Assembly: GCA_958496175.1 (NCBI GenBank)
Contig: OY292274.1
Coordinates: 70,628,630-70,692,629, forward strand
Direction of reading: 5' to 3'
Length of the DNA: 64,000 bases
Source: Sisyra terminalis
Taxonomy: Eukaryota; Arthropoda; Insecta; Neuroptera; Sisyridae
The notes under the pieces were generated by a model, which worked only from the letters and a program-made list of their open reading frames with translations, was not told the DNA's origin and searched no databases. Numbering within the stretch: position 1 is the stretch's first letter; every line of letters begins with the position of its first letter. Of this stretch, positions 32,204 to 42,741 are shown one piece after another. The position numbers were made by a program, and so were the translations under genes.

Positions 32204-33460
32204 AGAAAACATTAAATTTTGCGACCTTTGCAGTTAAGTTCACCAAAAATCCACGAGATTTTCCAATCTTTCCATTGTAGTATTGCATGCAATTTCAGTG
32301 CATCTCTGTGTCTATTGCATTTTTAATAAGCCTATCTTTATACACCTTTATGCACTTACAGCATCGTGACAGACTTGGCCACAGTAAAAGCTGCTTAGAA
32401 TTATACAAAAAAAAAAAAAGCTTCCATTAATTTTGAAATGCAAATATTTATTATATCTACCCGAATATTGGAATGCATTTTATGTTGTTTGTTTTAATCA
32501 AATTTATTTGCGTTTTGCATTAATTATATTGAATGCTTTCAATAAATGAACAATGAATGCAGTAACCGATTGCAAATCTCCTTAAAAGCATTGCAAAAAA
32601 AAATAATGATTTTTCCCAATGCACTTCCATCTGTATTTAATTGTTTATTTTATACGGGGGGGAGGAGGAGGAGGAAAGTCATGGGTCAATTTTTACCAAA
32701 GAAATTGATCAATTTTGTAGTGCAAATGCAATTTTCGATTGGTATTCGGTTGGTATTGTTTAAGCATTTAACCTGTGGATTGGTATGATGTGTTCCCCCC
32801 CCCCGTCCCCCACCCCCGGCCCCCGACCCCCCTAATGCGCGAGATGAGCCGCTTATCATCCGCGAATAGAGAAGTGATCAAGTTATGATAAGCGATGCAG
32901 CGAATCACGATGTTACACTTTTTCTTGTTCGCTTCACTTGTTATTTGCTCGCCGTTCCCATGGGTACCCACTGCCAATCCTCCCCCTCATTCCCGTCGAC
33001 GCCAATCCGTGTTTTCCGTCGTCCGTTTTTTTTTGTTTTTTTTTTTATTTAATTTCTTTTTCTTCTCTCCGTTTTAAACGCGCGTTTTCTGCATTTTTCA
33101 CACAATTTCTTTTGGAGGGGGGCGGAGGCGGGGGTGGAATGCTATGTACAATGCTAGTTATTGCACTCGGACACTTTGGTTACAGGTGTGTTGTTATATG
33201 CAATTTGCACGAGAATCCGCTTTTAGCCGTTTTTATCGGACCATATCTCTCTGTTTTATTGTTGTCTCTCATTTGCTCTCTTCCTTGTCACTGTGTTTGG
33301 TGTTTTGCCATTGTTTTGTTTCGGTGGAATTTTTGCAAAAGTTTTCTGACATTCTTTAACTTTATTTGTCACCAATCTTCATGGATATCGGAAATGATTA
33401 AGGAGGTGAGGGGGCAGAGTAAAGAAGTTACTACCCTTACCCCGTAAATAATTGAATTTC
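32204..33460. other. Low-repeat region rich in TGCA words
   Basis: Many ATGCA/TGCAT/TTGCA words (32283-32360, 32440-32590), including an ATGCAAAT octamer near 32440. A C-run tract lies at 32795-32830. Frames at 32895-33447 are hydrophobic and F-rich from T-runs and overlap, so no gene is called with confidence. Confidence 0.35.
32938..33447 (+). CDS. Open reading frame, 169 codons, status uncertain
   Basis: Met-initiated and hydrophobic, with a Gly run near residues 61-67 coded by a G-run and Phe-rich segments. Several stretches (for example IALGHFGYRCVVICNL and GPYLSVLLLSLICSL) could span a membrane, but T-rich DNA gives such translations by chance. Overlapping frames at 32895 and 33144 are also open. 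No family recognised. Confidence 0.12.
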   Translation: MLFARRSHGYPLPILPLIPVDANPCFPSSVFFCFFFYLISFSSLRFKRAFSAFFTQFLLEGGGGGGGMLCTMLVIALGHFGYRCVVICNLHENPLLAVFIGPYLSVLLLSLICSLPCHCVWCFAIVLFRWNFCKSFLTFFNFICHQSSWISEMIKEVRGQSKEVTTLTP

Positions 33461-33461
33461 T

Positions 33462-34078
33462 CGTTGATTTTCAACAGTTACACGGTTTGTACAATATATA
33501 AAATATATTGTGATCATTGTGACAAGTAAACTATAAAAGAATTATTGCCAAGATACATATTTCGATTGCCAAGCAATCTTCATCAAGTAGAAATCAAAAT
33601 ATCCAATACTACTTGTGGAGGATTGCTTGGCAATCGAAATACGTCACAAATATTTTTGTTTGAACTTCTGGTCAAATTTATGTTTATTTATGTCATAACA
33701 TATAACTCGCCTGTCTAAAGTAAAATTTTTTTGTTTCATCCCCAAGGGAATACCTTCCGTTATTGTTTTTAAGAAATGATAAGTAGCCTAACATTTGTGC
33801 CAAAATTGTGTTGTATCTTAATACCAAATTCCATCAAATTCGGATGTTCCGTTCTTTAGTTAAATCGGGACACACAGACAGACAGACAGACAAAAATTTT
33901 AAATTTGGAATAAGGGCCTCTTGAAACAAATATTTACCCAAAAATTGGGTTCAAAATCGAAATGTACAGACAGACGTAAGAATTATATATATTAGCATAA
34001 ATTTTACTACATAAATTGTACCGCAATATATTCTATAAATCGTATACACCGTATAACTGTTCAAAATCAGCGAAAAAA
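33462..34078. mobile_element. HHR-A element 4, interrupted by a Helitron fragment
   Basis: Outer arms open with TTTTCAACAGTTACACGG and close with CGTATAACTGTTCAAAATCAGC at about 34075. Two hammerhead-like cores in opposite orientation (33541-33590 minus; 33612-33655 plus) are both damaged (CUUGAUGA; CUUGUGG). The right arm is split by a Helitron-like fragment. Confidence 0.7.
33698..34002 (-). mobile_element. Helitron-like fragment nested in HHR-A element 4
   Basis: Minus strand: near-terminal TTATGCTAATATATATAATT, GTCTGTCTG, the AACTAAAGAACGGAAC block, CAACACAAT and a TAGACAGGCGAG end. The arm sequence of the host element resumes at once with ATTTTACTACATAAATTG. The TC terminus is mutated. 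Confidence 0.7.
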
Positions 34079-34084
34079 TCGTCT

Positions 34085-34345
34085 TTTGAAGTTTGAGCTT
34101 TAAAAAACGTCAATATAAAAAATTTGAATTTTACGCGCCTATTTTTAGACATAGTTATCATAGTATTTGGCAAGTATATTGTGCGGTCTTTTTCTTTCGT
34201 TACTATTGTGTCATCCATTATCTTTGTTTATCAAAAGCCAACTATTCGACTATTCTGTACAAATGTCCCATTTAAACATAAATGAGTGAAATTTGCTACA
34301 ATTGCGTTTGGAATTGTCGGCTTCGCCGATTTGCAAATAGGACAA
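34085..34345 (+). repeat. Dispersed repeat G, copy 1
   Basis: TTTGAATTTTACGCGCCTA, a TTATCTTTG block and GTCGGCTTCGCCGATTTG occur in the same order at 34750-34945, with many substitutions. GTCGGCTTCGCCGAT can form a 5-bp hairpin. Confidence 0.5.
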
Positions 34346-34375
34346 ATTGATTAAGAGAGGATGAAGGGAAATATA

Positions 34376-34572
34376 CTTAATACCAAGGGCGGATTCAGGA
34401 TTTTTTTCTGAGGGTGGGAGGGGGGCACAATATCAGCTTTCATTTGCAAGTGCGTGAAAGGGATCCCGAAAAAAATTCGCAATTCCTGCCAGAAATAGAC
34501 CAGAGTTTCAAAATACCCTAGAAGGGGGGGGGGGGTGCACGTGCCCCTCTTAAATCCGCCCTAGCTTAATAC
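34376..34572. mobile_element. hAT-type MITE with 8-bp target duplication
   Basis: The element is 34384-34564 (181 bp). Terminal inverted repeats CAAGGGCGGATT and CTAGGGCGGATT (complement of the right end) differ at one base. CTTAATAC flanks it exactly at 34376-34383 and 34565-34572. The inside has G-rich blocks and GCACGTGCCCCTC. TIR start and 8-bp duplication fit hAT. No transposase. Confidence 0.88.
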
Positions 34573-34749
34573 CCTATACATAATGATCTGTTTTTGGCTA
34601 GGAAATTGCGAGAAAAATGAAAGAAAAGCTCAACTATGGAGCTTTTTATGACGTAAGACGTTTTTGGGATTATACTTGGGTTTTATTTAGAAATTTTGTA
34701 AATATCGAATTGACAAATTTACAGAGCCGTAAAAATTATTTCTTTTTAA

Positions 34750-34945
34750 AGTATTGCGAATTTGAATTAAGCGCGCCTATTTTAGGCATAGCATAATAGA
34801 TACCCATGATCGTAGCCCACTTGTAAATTGATTTTTGCATTTTAAATTTTGTGTCTTTGTCTGTCATTATTATTTGGTTATTTATTATCTTTGTCTTTAA
34901 TTTAAATACAACAATGGTCGGGATTGTCGGCTTCGCCGATTTATG
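34750..34945 (+). repeat. Dispersed repeat G, copy 2
   Basis: GCGCGCCTATTTTAGGCATA, TTATTATCTTTG and ATTGTCGGCTTCGCCGATTT match copy 1 in order. Confidence 0.5.
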
Positions 34946-35637
34946 GAGGTAATTTGAATAATCGTAACAATATAGTTAGAGGCGTTTTTTTTGGGCGAGA
35001 AAATTTTTGGATTAACCTCTTATTGAACTCCAGACTCCCAATCCCTCTGGATTTCTTGTTTTATCTTTGATCAAAGTTGTTTCGAAATACATAGGGAACA
35101 GGTGTCAATCATTTTCGTATGCATTAATTGCTAAGAAGCCTATTGTTTGACGTAAAATTACCGCTTTTTGGTTTCCTTACCCTCTACCCCCCCCCCCCCC
35201 CTTGTGCCACAACAGATTTTAACGTTTACCAAATAAAATACTTAAAAACTCCAAAAAACTTAAGCTGCATTTTCCAATACTGAACAGGTGGTCAATTGGT
35301 CAAATTTTAATGGATGTTATAATTATTATTTTTTTTTTTTATTTTTTTTTTTGGAAAAGTCAATTTCGTTGAAGACTTTTGGCTCACGTTGTATGGGACT
35401 TGTATGAATTCAGGTAACGACCTGTTAATATTAATTTTATTAGAACCAAAAAAAAAAAAAAAAAACAATCGAAATGGAAATTTTAATTGAATTAAGTTTC
35501 CAAGCTGCCATTCAAATCCATTTTAAATGATTCATCCACGGATTGGAGCTTTTCGGAAAATTTTAATTTAATTTTCCCATTTTACGTGAGAATAATCTTT
35601 ATCATATTTAATATAACATTAGCTGTGTATAGGTACC

Positions 35638-35676
<39 letters not shown>

Positions 35677-36103
35677 TCGAAAGACTGATGAATATGTTAA
35701 ATGAAAATCTCTGGCTGCACTCCGATGCATTTATACCAACGTCAACCATCCTACCTCCCCCCCCTTCCCCCCGTTGCACACTGACATTTTCCAATGTTTC
35801 TCTTTAAACTTATTTATTTGGAAAAACAAAGTCAGTAATGCATGATGCATGTTTACCAACTTTCGTATTAACATAATATCATTGAAAATACTAAAATAAA
35901 GCTCTACTACGTCTGCGAGGAGCTTTTTCCCACCTTCGTTCCCCAAATAAATGAATGGTTTCGTAGGTGCTGCACAATGAGGGGGGGGTGAGGAGGACTA
36001 AGTATGAGCTTATGCATCCTATATGCAACACGTAAAGCTCACCGAGTAGCTTTACTTTACGATAGAAACATTAGTTTACACTCTACCTATATATACATTA
36101 ACA

Positions 36104-36134
<31 letters not shown>

Positions 36135-36514
36135 TAGTTTACGGCACATAATGCACACTCGATGGCAAATTTAAAAGTTACGGCCAAATGTGACGATGCC
36201 GAAATGCATTTTCTGCAAACGCAAATTTTCGCGTCTTGACAAAAAGCTTACCTAATAATAACTTCGTGGAGCTTTAGTGGGTAATTGGATTCCAAGTTCA
36301 TAACGAAAAGCTTCGTAACGAAACTTAGTATATAAAAAAATAATATTTTCTTATCTTACGAATTCGTTTACGAATTTGTTTGGAACCACTTGAATTTTCA
36401 AAAAAAAACTATATTATGAATCATTGGATCATTGATCTATAAATTTGTCTTGAAAATCCACTCCTTATGGAATTCAGTGGCCCCAAACTATGGTTCCAAA
36501 ACATCAGTCTATCG
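34946..36514. other. AT-rich stretch with microsatellites
   Basis: (TA)n at 35642-35672 and 36103-36129, a C-run at 35187-35202, homopolymers at 35327-35352 and 35450-35465. The minus-strand frame at 35731-35946 has no known domain. No gene called. Confidence 0.35.
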
Positions 36515-36600
36515 CAGCGGTTCCTAACCGTTTTCAGCCGCGGACCCCCAAGGAAGTTAAGCATAATGCCAAGGACCCCTGAGTAAAAAATTATATTAAA
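36515..36600 (+). mobile_element. hAT-like terminal fragment
   Basis: CAGCGGTTCCTAACCGTTTT followed by CAGCCGCGGACCCCC resembles the termini of hAT elements (CAGnGGTTCTCAACC then GCGGACCCC). The other end and a duplication were not found. Confidence 0.5.
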
Positions 36601-37554
36601 TATTTAAGTATTCCTTCATAAGATTAAAAAACAAAACACAAACTTTTTCATATGGAAAAGGGTAGTTGATCCACTGATTCATGATTTTTTTCCGACTAAA
36701 ATCCAGTTATTTTATGGTTCAGTGGATAAAATTCAGTGGTTCTAAGGTATCGATTTATTTAAGCAAATTTTATTTTTTTTTTTCAATAGAAATTTCAACT
36801 TTCGGTTTTTTTAGTTGGTAACGATGAATTGATTACAAAAAAGTGAAATTATTTTTACATGTTGTTAAATTATAAATATCTCAGAAATTTATGAAAAAAA
36901 CTATGCAGTTATTGCTATGCAATGCAACTATAAAGTGTTGCAATCAATTTTACAAAAAATTTTTTTTCTTAAATTTCGATATATTTTTGGGATTTTCTTG
37001 AAATTTACTGCCGATTGTTGCAAAAAATCGGAGAAAATTTTATTTTTTTTACTATAAAGAATAACCGAGAGAAAATTGAAGACATAGGCAATAATGTAAA
37101 GATTTCGTTGATTTACAAAAACTGAAATCCACTGACGTTATAGTTCAGTGGTTCCCAAAATATTGATGCAACCCGGACTAGTTCCATCGAATTTTTAGGA
37201 TTGAAATTCTAAATTAATAATTCAGACAATAACAAAAAAATATTGTTATATTTCTGGTCCACACTTTGGTCAATTATTTTTCCACTCAAATCCATTTATT
37301 TTTAGTTCAGTGAATTATAAAGCTCACTTAATATCCATCGAATTTTTAATTGTTGAATAGCAATGATTGAAATTTTTCTGTAAAAAAATGCTTTGCGGTA
37401 TCAAAATATAGATCTAAGTGATTTCTGCGACTTCATTTGCGTGGCATCAACATAAACTTGACATATTCCCAATAGACTATAGCAAATCTCAATAATTCAA
37501 AAATTTCAACCTATTTACTAAATATTAATGGAGGTGAATCATCACAAAGCAGTT

Positions 37555-37604
37555 ACGGAGGAAGATTGCTTGGCAAACGAAATATGTATCTGGGAAATAC
37601 GTCA
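37555..37604 (+). ncRNA. Degenerate hammerhead motif (HHR-A element 2, first)
   Basis: It reads CGGAGGA where CUGAGGA is expected, because the stem I strand GUGAUCCA is deleted. Stem II is damaged (GAUUGC-UUG-GCAAAC) and the GAAAUAUGUAUC end follows at 37590. Confidence 0.45.
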
Positions 37605-37875
37605 CGAATATTTTTGTTTGAACTTGTGTTCAAATTTATGTTTATGTTTATTATATTAAATCATACTACATAAATTGGACACAATATATTCTATATATTG
37701 TATACACAGTATAACGGTTCAAAGTCAGCGAAAAAAATAAATCTTATTTTGATTAGTTCCCTAAGTTTAAACTACATATTTTTAAAGTTTGGGATGCCTG
37801 GTACCTTTTTTTTTTTTGGTGGAAAAGAAAATAAATTTAGTTTTTTTGATCATCAAATCTCTCAAAGCCGTTACG

Positions 37876-37940
37876 GAGTGATCCAAACTACTGAGAAAGA
37901 TTGCTTGGCAATCGAAATACGTATCTGGGCAATACGTCTC
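37876..37940 (+). ncRNA. Hammerhead motif with one core change (HHR-A element 2, second)
   Basis: CUGAGAA in place of CUGANGA (G8 to A) at 37891-37897, intact stem II GAUUGC-UUG-GCAAUC, GAAA, UACGUA, AUC ending at 37925. G8 is catalytic in hammerheads, so it is probably dead. It lies 335 nt from the first motif's cleavage position. Confidence 0.5.
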
Positions 37941-38052
37941 ACGAATATTTTTGTTTGAACTACTGTTCAAATTTATTTTTATATATTATTGTGTATATTG
38001 AACTATACTTTATAAATTGGACTGCAATATATCCTATGTATTGTATACACAA

Positions 38053-38460
38053 TTAATGGAGTATTTTTTTTTTGAATATTCTTTACATAACAATGACTAA
38101 AGATGCGATTGTTGCAATGATTAACTTTTTGTTTGAATTCTTCTAATTCCCCTAATTTTTTTTTCCCCAAATTTTACCATTTTAAAACCTATTAAATCTA
38201 ATATGACGTCAAACGCAAATGCATACATTTTGGCAAATGCAACGCATATATTTTTAGTTGCAACGAATTTATAAATATACAAATCTTTTAGTCAATAAGT
38301 GTTAGAATAGCATAAAGTGCATTGTCAAAATTTTACGTATGCATTCTTTCATTTTCAATTGCACGAATGCAATGTCAAGGGACCCGTTTGGTTTGTTGCC
38401 AATTATGAGCTTTGCCAACATTGTCACTTTCTGTACTTTTAATAAATGACCGCAAATTTC
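38053..38460. other. Low-repeat stretch, TGCA-rich
   Basis: AACGCAAATGCATAC, GGCAAATGCAACGC and ATTGCACGAATGCAATG lie within 38210-38375. No repeat match. It forms the upstream region of the small ORF. Confidence 0.35.
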
Positions 38461-38465
38461 CCCAC

Positions 38466-38472
38466 TATAAAA
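38466..38472 (+). promoter_or_regulatory. TATA box of the small ORF at 38529
   Basis: TATAAAA in the context CCCACTATAAAATATT, 63 bases before the ATG. A start site about 30 bases downstream would fall in ACAATCAACAAAGC, leaving a leader of about 30 nt. The placement fits but is not proof. Confidence 0.35.
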
Positions 38473-38528
38473 TATTCAAAGTACAAAAATCGACAATCAA
38501 CAAAGCTCCAAGCTCGATTCGAAACTCA

Positions 38529-38711
38529 ATGGCGTCCAAGTATGGCAAAAAATCGAGCAAAAGCTCGGAAAAAAGGCTTGAAAATATTCCACGAGATATG
38601 TGTCCAAAATGCAACCCTGAAAAAGTGCATTTAAGCGGCGATAATATTAAATGCGTGCCGAATCTAGCGCACATGCAACGAAAGCAGAGCCGACACGATA
38701 TATTTATTTGA
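38529..38711 (+). CDS. Small lysine-rich protein, 60 residues, intronless (hypothetical)
   Basis: I do not recognise it. The protein starts MASKYGKKSSKSSEKRLENI, is strongly basic at the N-terminus and has a short Cys cluster (CPKC at residues 32-35, then a third Cys near residue 48). The frame stays open 117 bases upstream, but the first Met after the TATA box is at 38529. Codon use is more balanced than nearby chance frames and there is no homopolymer. Against it: the Kozak context is weak (T at -3), there is no close poly(A) signal, and an 89-codon antisense frame overlaps. It could be a small gene, a processed copy or chance. Confidence 0.3.
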   Translation: MASKYGKKSSKSSEKRLENIPRDMCPKCNPEKVHLSGDNIKCVPNLAHMQRKQSRHDIFI

Positions 38712-38760
38712 TCAAATTGGAAATGGGGATGCATCGGGGGGGGGGGGTGGTTTCAATGTG

Positions 38761-39475
38761 GGGAGTAACAAATGTATTTTGTTACGTGGACCTAACGATA
38801 CGAATTTTTTGATAGAAATTAAGCTTTTTGCTTAATAATTGAAAAATTGGAAAAAAAAAGTTTGCTAGACGAAAAATTGAATGTAGGCCGTCGTAGAGCT
38901 TTCGTCGCACACGTCGAACTTTGGTGGGTAAGGGGTGAGATTTCGTTTTTGTTTTTTTTTTTTTTCTCGTTTGTTTTTTGTTTGTTAGGTTAGGAGAGAT
39001 AAGTAAACGGCGTGAGAGAGGCGCGCGCGGCGCGCATGCGCCGCGTGAAAATGCGTACTTCCCCTCGGTGGTCAGTTTTCCTGACGCGCGTTCGTTGCAC
39101 ATGGCGGAAGTGACGGCGTCGTTGTCGTAGTGGGTGCAATATGCGCCGACGCTATCAATCGATGCGCTTGTCGGTCCTCGCACAATGCGATGTGCAATGC
39201 GCGTATACTCACCTTCCTCCCCCCTCCCTCTCCCTCATCCCCTTTCCCCCCACCCGACAACACTATATTATCCACCACCTACGTTTTCATTCGATTTTCG
39301 ACGGCTCACTTCACAGTGGTATGCAATTGCGGTGTGCTTGAGAAAATCTCGAATAAGCCACAATACAATTGTTGGACCAAAAGTTTGCTAAATAAAAATT
39401 TTCTCGACAATATTCTATGCAATTGTTGGATTTGGATTTTGGAAAATTCGGAAAAATGCATTTTATCTTAGGGGG
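38761..39475. other. CpG-rich tract with GCGC palindrome
   Basis: 39020-39050 is a run of GCGC, CGCGCG and GCATGCGCCGCG, unusual for this AT-rich window. 39110-39210 has repeated ATGCG/GCGC words and an ATCGAT site. C-rich sequence follows at 39213-39255. Frames are open on both strands, so none is called. It may be a promoter-proximal or insulator-like segment; this is inference. Confidence 0.35.
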
Positions 39476-39785
39476 AAATGACAAACTTTACAGGTTTTTG
39501 TTTTTCTTTCTCAATGGTTGATAAAAGTTTGGTTCCTTATAAACCCTTAAATCGTGAGTCTGAGGAAAAAAAATTTAATACAAAAAATATCCATTTTATC
39601 AAGGTCGATAAAAAAGGTCTCTACAAAAAATTTGATTTTCCCATCTGTTTTTTCGATACGACACGAAAAGTGTCGCGAAACCTATAAATTTAGCCAACCA
39701 ATAAATTTTGAATGGCTTTTAGTTCGCAATATTATCGGTAGATGTCCGTATTGTTACAAGGCTTAAATATCGATATAAAAGTTCC
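39476..39785. other. AT-rich spacer
   Basis: Short overlapping plus-strand frames (39478-39687, 39554-39766) have no recognised domain. TCTACAAAAAATTTG near 39620 recalls decayed family D. Confidence 0.3.
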
Positions 39786-39957
39786 AGATTGTACCAAGGT
39801 TTATAAACTACACTGATTGCTCAATTAGAAAAAAAAATGACGTCATACGAAGAATTTTGAAATTGAATCAGTCTGAAGATATGTACGAATTTCTTCTGGA
39901 TACGTCACGTAGCCACCATGAGGCCACCTGTGTATTTTATAACCCTTGAGATTGTAC
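39786..39957. mobile_element. MITE family K copy 4 with 9-bp target duplication
   Basis: The element is 39795-39948 (154 bp), flanked by AGATTGTAC on both sides (39786-39794 and 39949-39957). It is inserted next to an HHR-A arm fragment: the right duplication runs straight into TACATAAATTGGACCGC. Confidence 0.92.
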
Positions 39958-40030
39958 TACATAAATTGGACCGCAATATATTCTATATATTGTATACACA
40001 GCATAACTGTTTAAAGTCAGTGAAAAAAAT
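39955..40030 (+). mobile_element. HHR-A outer arm fragment
   Basis: TACATAAATTGGACCGCAAT, TATTGTATACACAGC and AACTGTTTAAAGTCAGTG match the outer right arm of HHR-A elements; the ribozyme part is absent. Confidence 0.65.
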
Positions 40031-40559
40031 TTATTTTCATTTCAGATTGACTTTTCTATCGTTTTGAGGATCCCCTATACTGTCAATTTTTTAGTTTGAT
40101 CGACTTAAAACTGTACGATAGGAATTAGAGCAAGTTCCGGATGATTTTAATTTTTCCCACTCCAACTTTACAGTCTTAGGTAAACCGGAAGATTTGCGGC
40201 CAATCTAGAACTATAGAAAAGGATTTTAAAAATATGTCGGTAAAAATCAAGTCTGGCAACAGTACGACATCTGACGTTAATATTTAAAACTAATTCAATC
40301 AAACAGAGAATCCTATTTAGACTAAAGTAATATAAAATATATAATATTTCCATTTTTATTGACGAAAATATTTATTTCACAATTGGTGTAATTACCTAAA
40401 ATATTAGGAAAAACAGATATTAATAAAATTATGAATAACAATAAAATTTTAGTTACTATAAGATGTCAAGTTCATAATACAACGCCATCTTTAAGAAAAA
40501 TATTGTTTTGTTTACATATATATATTAATTTTATTACGTATGGTTAACCCTTCCATATT
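40031..40559. other. AT-rich spacer
   Basis: No supported gene; the minus-strand frame at 40168-40353 is not recognised. Confidence 0.3.
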
Positions 40560-40735
40560 ACAATAATAAAAATACAAGACCCCTCCCGTCTTCCCACCTG
40601 TCACATCTTATCACACTCAGCAAGACCCCTCGCCCCCCCCCCCCCCTGTATGCGAACGTATTTTATGAACGGCCCCTATCAAAAATGAGTCGATTTAGTT
40701 CCAGTCGGTGTTATTCCACACATATCCCCAGACAA
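40560..40735 (+). mobile_element. MITE-like element F, right-end fragment plus shared flank
   Basis: It matches 31505-31660: CTGTCACATCTT, CACACTCAGCAAGACCCCTC, a C-run, GCGAACGTATTTTATG, then AAAAATGAGTCGATTTAG and GTCGGTGTTATTCCAC. The left part of F is missing. Confidence 0.65.
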
Positions 40736-40979
40736 AATACCTCTAAAATAATAATAAAGTTTAATATAATAGCTCGATAAAGAAATATTTGGCAAAACTA
40801 TTTCTTCTGGTGCTTCGATTTCATAACGGACTTCTATAGATTTCGATACAATCGTTAATATATACACCCAATTGTTTTGTTAGGGGGGCCAAGACTTTTG
40901 ATGTCAGATTGGTTTTTGAAATAAATCTAGTCTGATAATTGGATCTTTATGGACATTTTCCACCTCATCGTCCCTTGAA

Positions 40980-41066
40980 GACCCTCCCCCCCCGTCACAT
41001 CTTGGCACACTCAGCAAGACCCTCCCCCCTTGTAGGTGAACGTATTTTATGAACAGCCCCTACATT
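40980..41066 (+). mobile_element. MITE-like element F, short right-end fragment
   Basis: CACACTCAGCAAGACC, a C-run and AACGTATTTTATGAACAG match the right end of F copies. Confidence 0.5.
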
Positions 41067-42741
41067 AAAAATGTTTACAGTCGATTAACTTACATTTAGT
41101 ATGGAAAATTTGAGATATAACTTCAAAATGGCCCGTGAAATTAAGATGCATTTCCGAAGTGGACCACAAAATATCATTTGGGTTGGCCACCCCTGATTTA
41201 AAATCTGCTGATTTTTGGATATCTCAGAAAAGAACAAAGATATTTAATCAAAGGGTCCAATTTTTTATCCAACTGAAGGGTGTCCGTTTATTTATTTAAA
41301 TTTTTTTATTAATAATTAACCGTAAATAGGCTACCTGTTCTTCCGAAAAAAAATCAGTTGAACTTGATTATAAAGTTTCTATCAAATCAGTAAAACTGTT
41401 TTTAAATTAGAACCAAAAATAAAATATTGGTACCACTTTTTTAAATTGGACTTTTTTGTGACCTTTATACCCTGTTTTTTTTGTCCAAACACTAAAATCT
41501 ACCTGAAAACAAAATATTATCGAAATCGATAAACCTGTTCTTAAAATTGTCCGATAGAATTCAGGTAGAAAAATATTTACGTTTAATTTTCTCGACTTTT
41601 GTCCCATAATGATCATTATTGTGACCGAAACCGGCTTGAATTCCAAGTTGGTGTGAAATTGTAAAGAATTTCTCACCTGATCTCAACGGGTGGTATGAGA
41701 TAACATAGTAGAAGATTAAGGTCCAAAATGTGAGATAAATGTCGATTCAAAGGTGCCACTAATGGATTCAGAATCAGGTGTTAATGTATTTATAATTGGC
41801 AACAAATAATAAATACCTGAAACTGGTTATCTTAATTGAATTTTTCTACCTGCTACATTCTCTTGTTCAAATTTTGGACTTTAAGCTTTAATATGTTATT
41901 TCATATGCATTCCACTTGAGATTACAATGCAACTGGTTCCATAAACTGGAATCCATGCTGACAAAAACCATAACAAAAATGAATTTTAATTTTTTAATCT
42001 TATTATCTGGTAATCTATTTACAGTAATTATAATAAATTTAAATTTATATTTGGTCTATAAGTTTAAATTTAAATCTTCTTAAGGTGTTAAGATAAAATC
42101 AGATCATTTCAATTCGATTATATTATCTGTGAATGCAGTTTTAAGTTAATAATCATTCAATTTTCAAAGCAAACATACCAACAAAATTAAGGATATAACT
42201 TTTATAGGAATATACCTGGATTTTTCGTATATATACAATTTAATAATATTTTTAATGTTATTACAAACTAAATTTCAAAGGATCTAGCAGGATCCACATG
42301 GCGAGTTGGCCCCCAAATAGGAGCCTATGTCAAAATATTGGCTTGATATACAAACACATTTTATATACTTTTCGCGACCAAATTCCTCTTTGACCTGGAG
42401 ATATGGGCAACTGGGACGATATTCCTTGAGCTTTTATGATAAAAAGCTCTCTCTAATTAAAGGTCAAAAGTTTTTAGGCATTTTTCCGCGTAGTTGATTT
42501 ATTTTGCAAAGCTTTTCGACTACTGCCACTACAAAATTGACTGGCAGAAGTCGTAAAAGTTTTAGAGATTAAATTATTGAACTAAGCTTCGGCAACAAAG
42601 CTCCAAGTGGTGCGGGGGGGGGGGTGCAAAGTTCTTTCAGTAAAGGTCTTCCTTTTGTTTCATCGGCAAACAACCTCCATGTTCTAGTTGCATCTCATTG
42701 TACAAATTGCACTGCATTTTTTGTGCACAACTTTTTTGCAA
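41067..42741. other. AT-rich stretch without recognised features
   Basis: About 1.7 kb with no ORF over 90 codons and no clear match to the repeat families. A G-run at 42614-42623. It may hold old unrecognised repeats. Confidence 0.35.

Larger units (their letters stand above)
37020..38052. mobile_element. HHR-A element 2, inverted relative to element 1
   Basis: 37020-37720 is the reverse complement of the left 700 bp of element 1 (shared TTCCCAAAATATTGATGCAA, CTTCATTTGCGTGGCATCAA and others). 37725-38050 corresponds to the direct right-hand unit of element 1. Two hammerhead-like motifs in the same direction lie at 37555-37604 and 37876-37940. The left side lacks the rest of element 1, as expected for a truncated copy. 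No coding sequence. Confidence 0.75.

Noticed and set aside
39795..39948. CTGAAGA followed by GTACGAA in the K MITEs as a third hammerhead family
   Set aside because: CUGAAGA fits CUGANGA, but there is no stem II between it and GAA, the fourth base is U and not A, and no stem I pairing was found. The family has TIRs and 9-bp duplications and so behaves as a DNA transposon.
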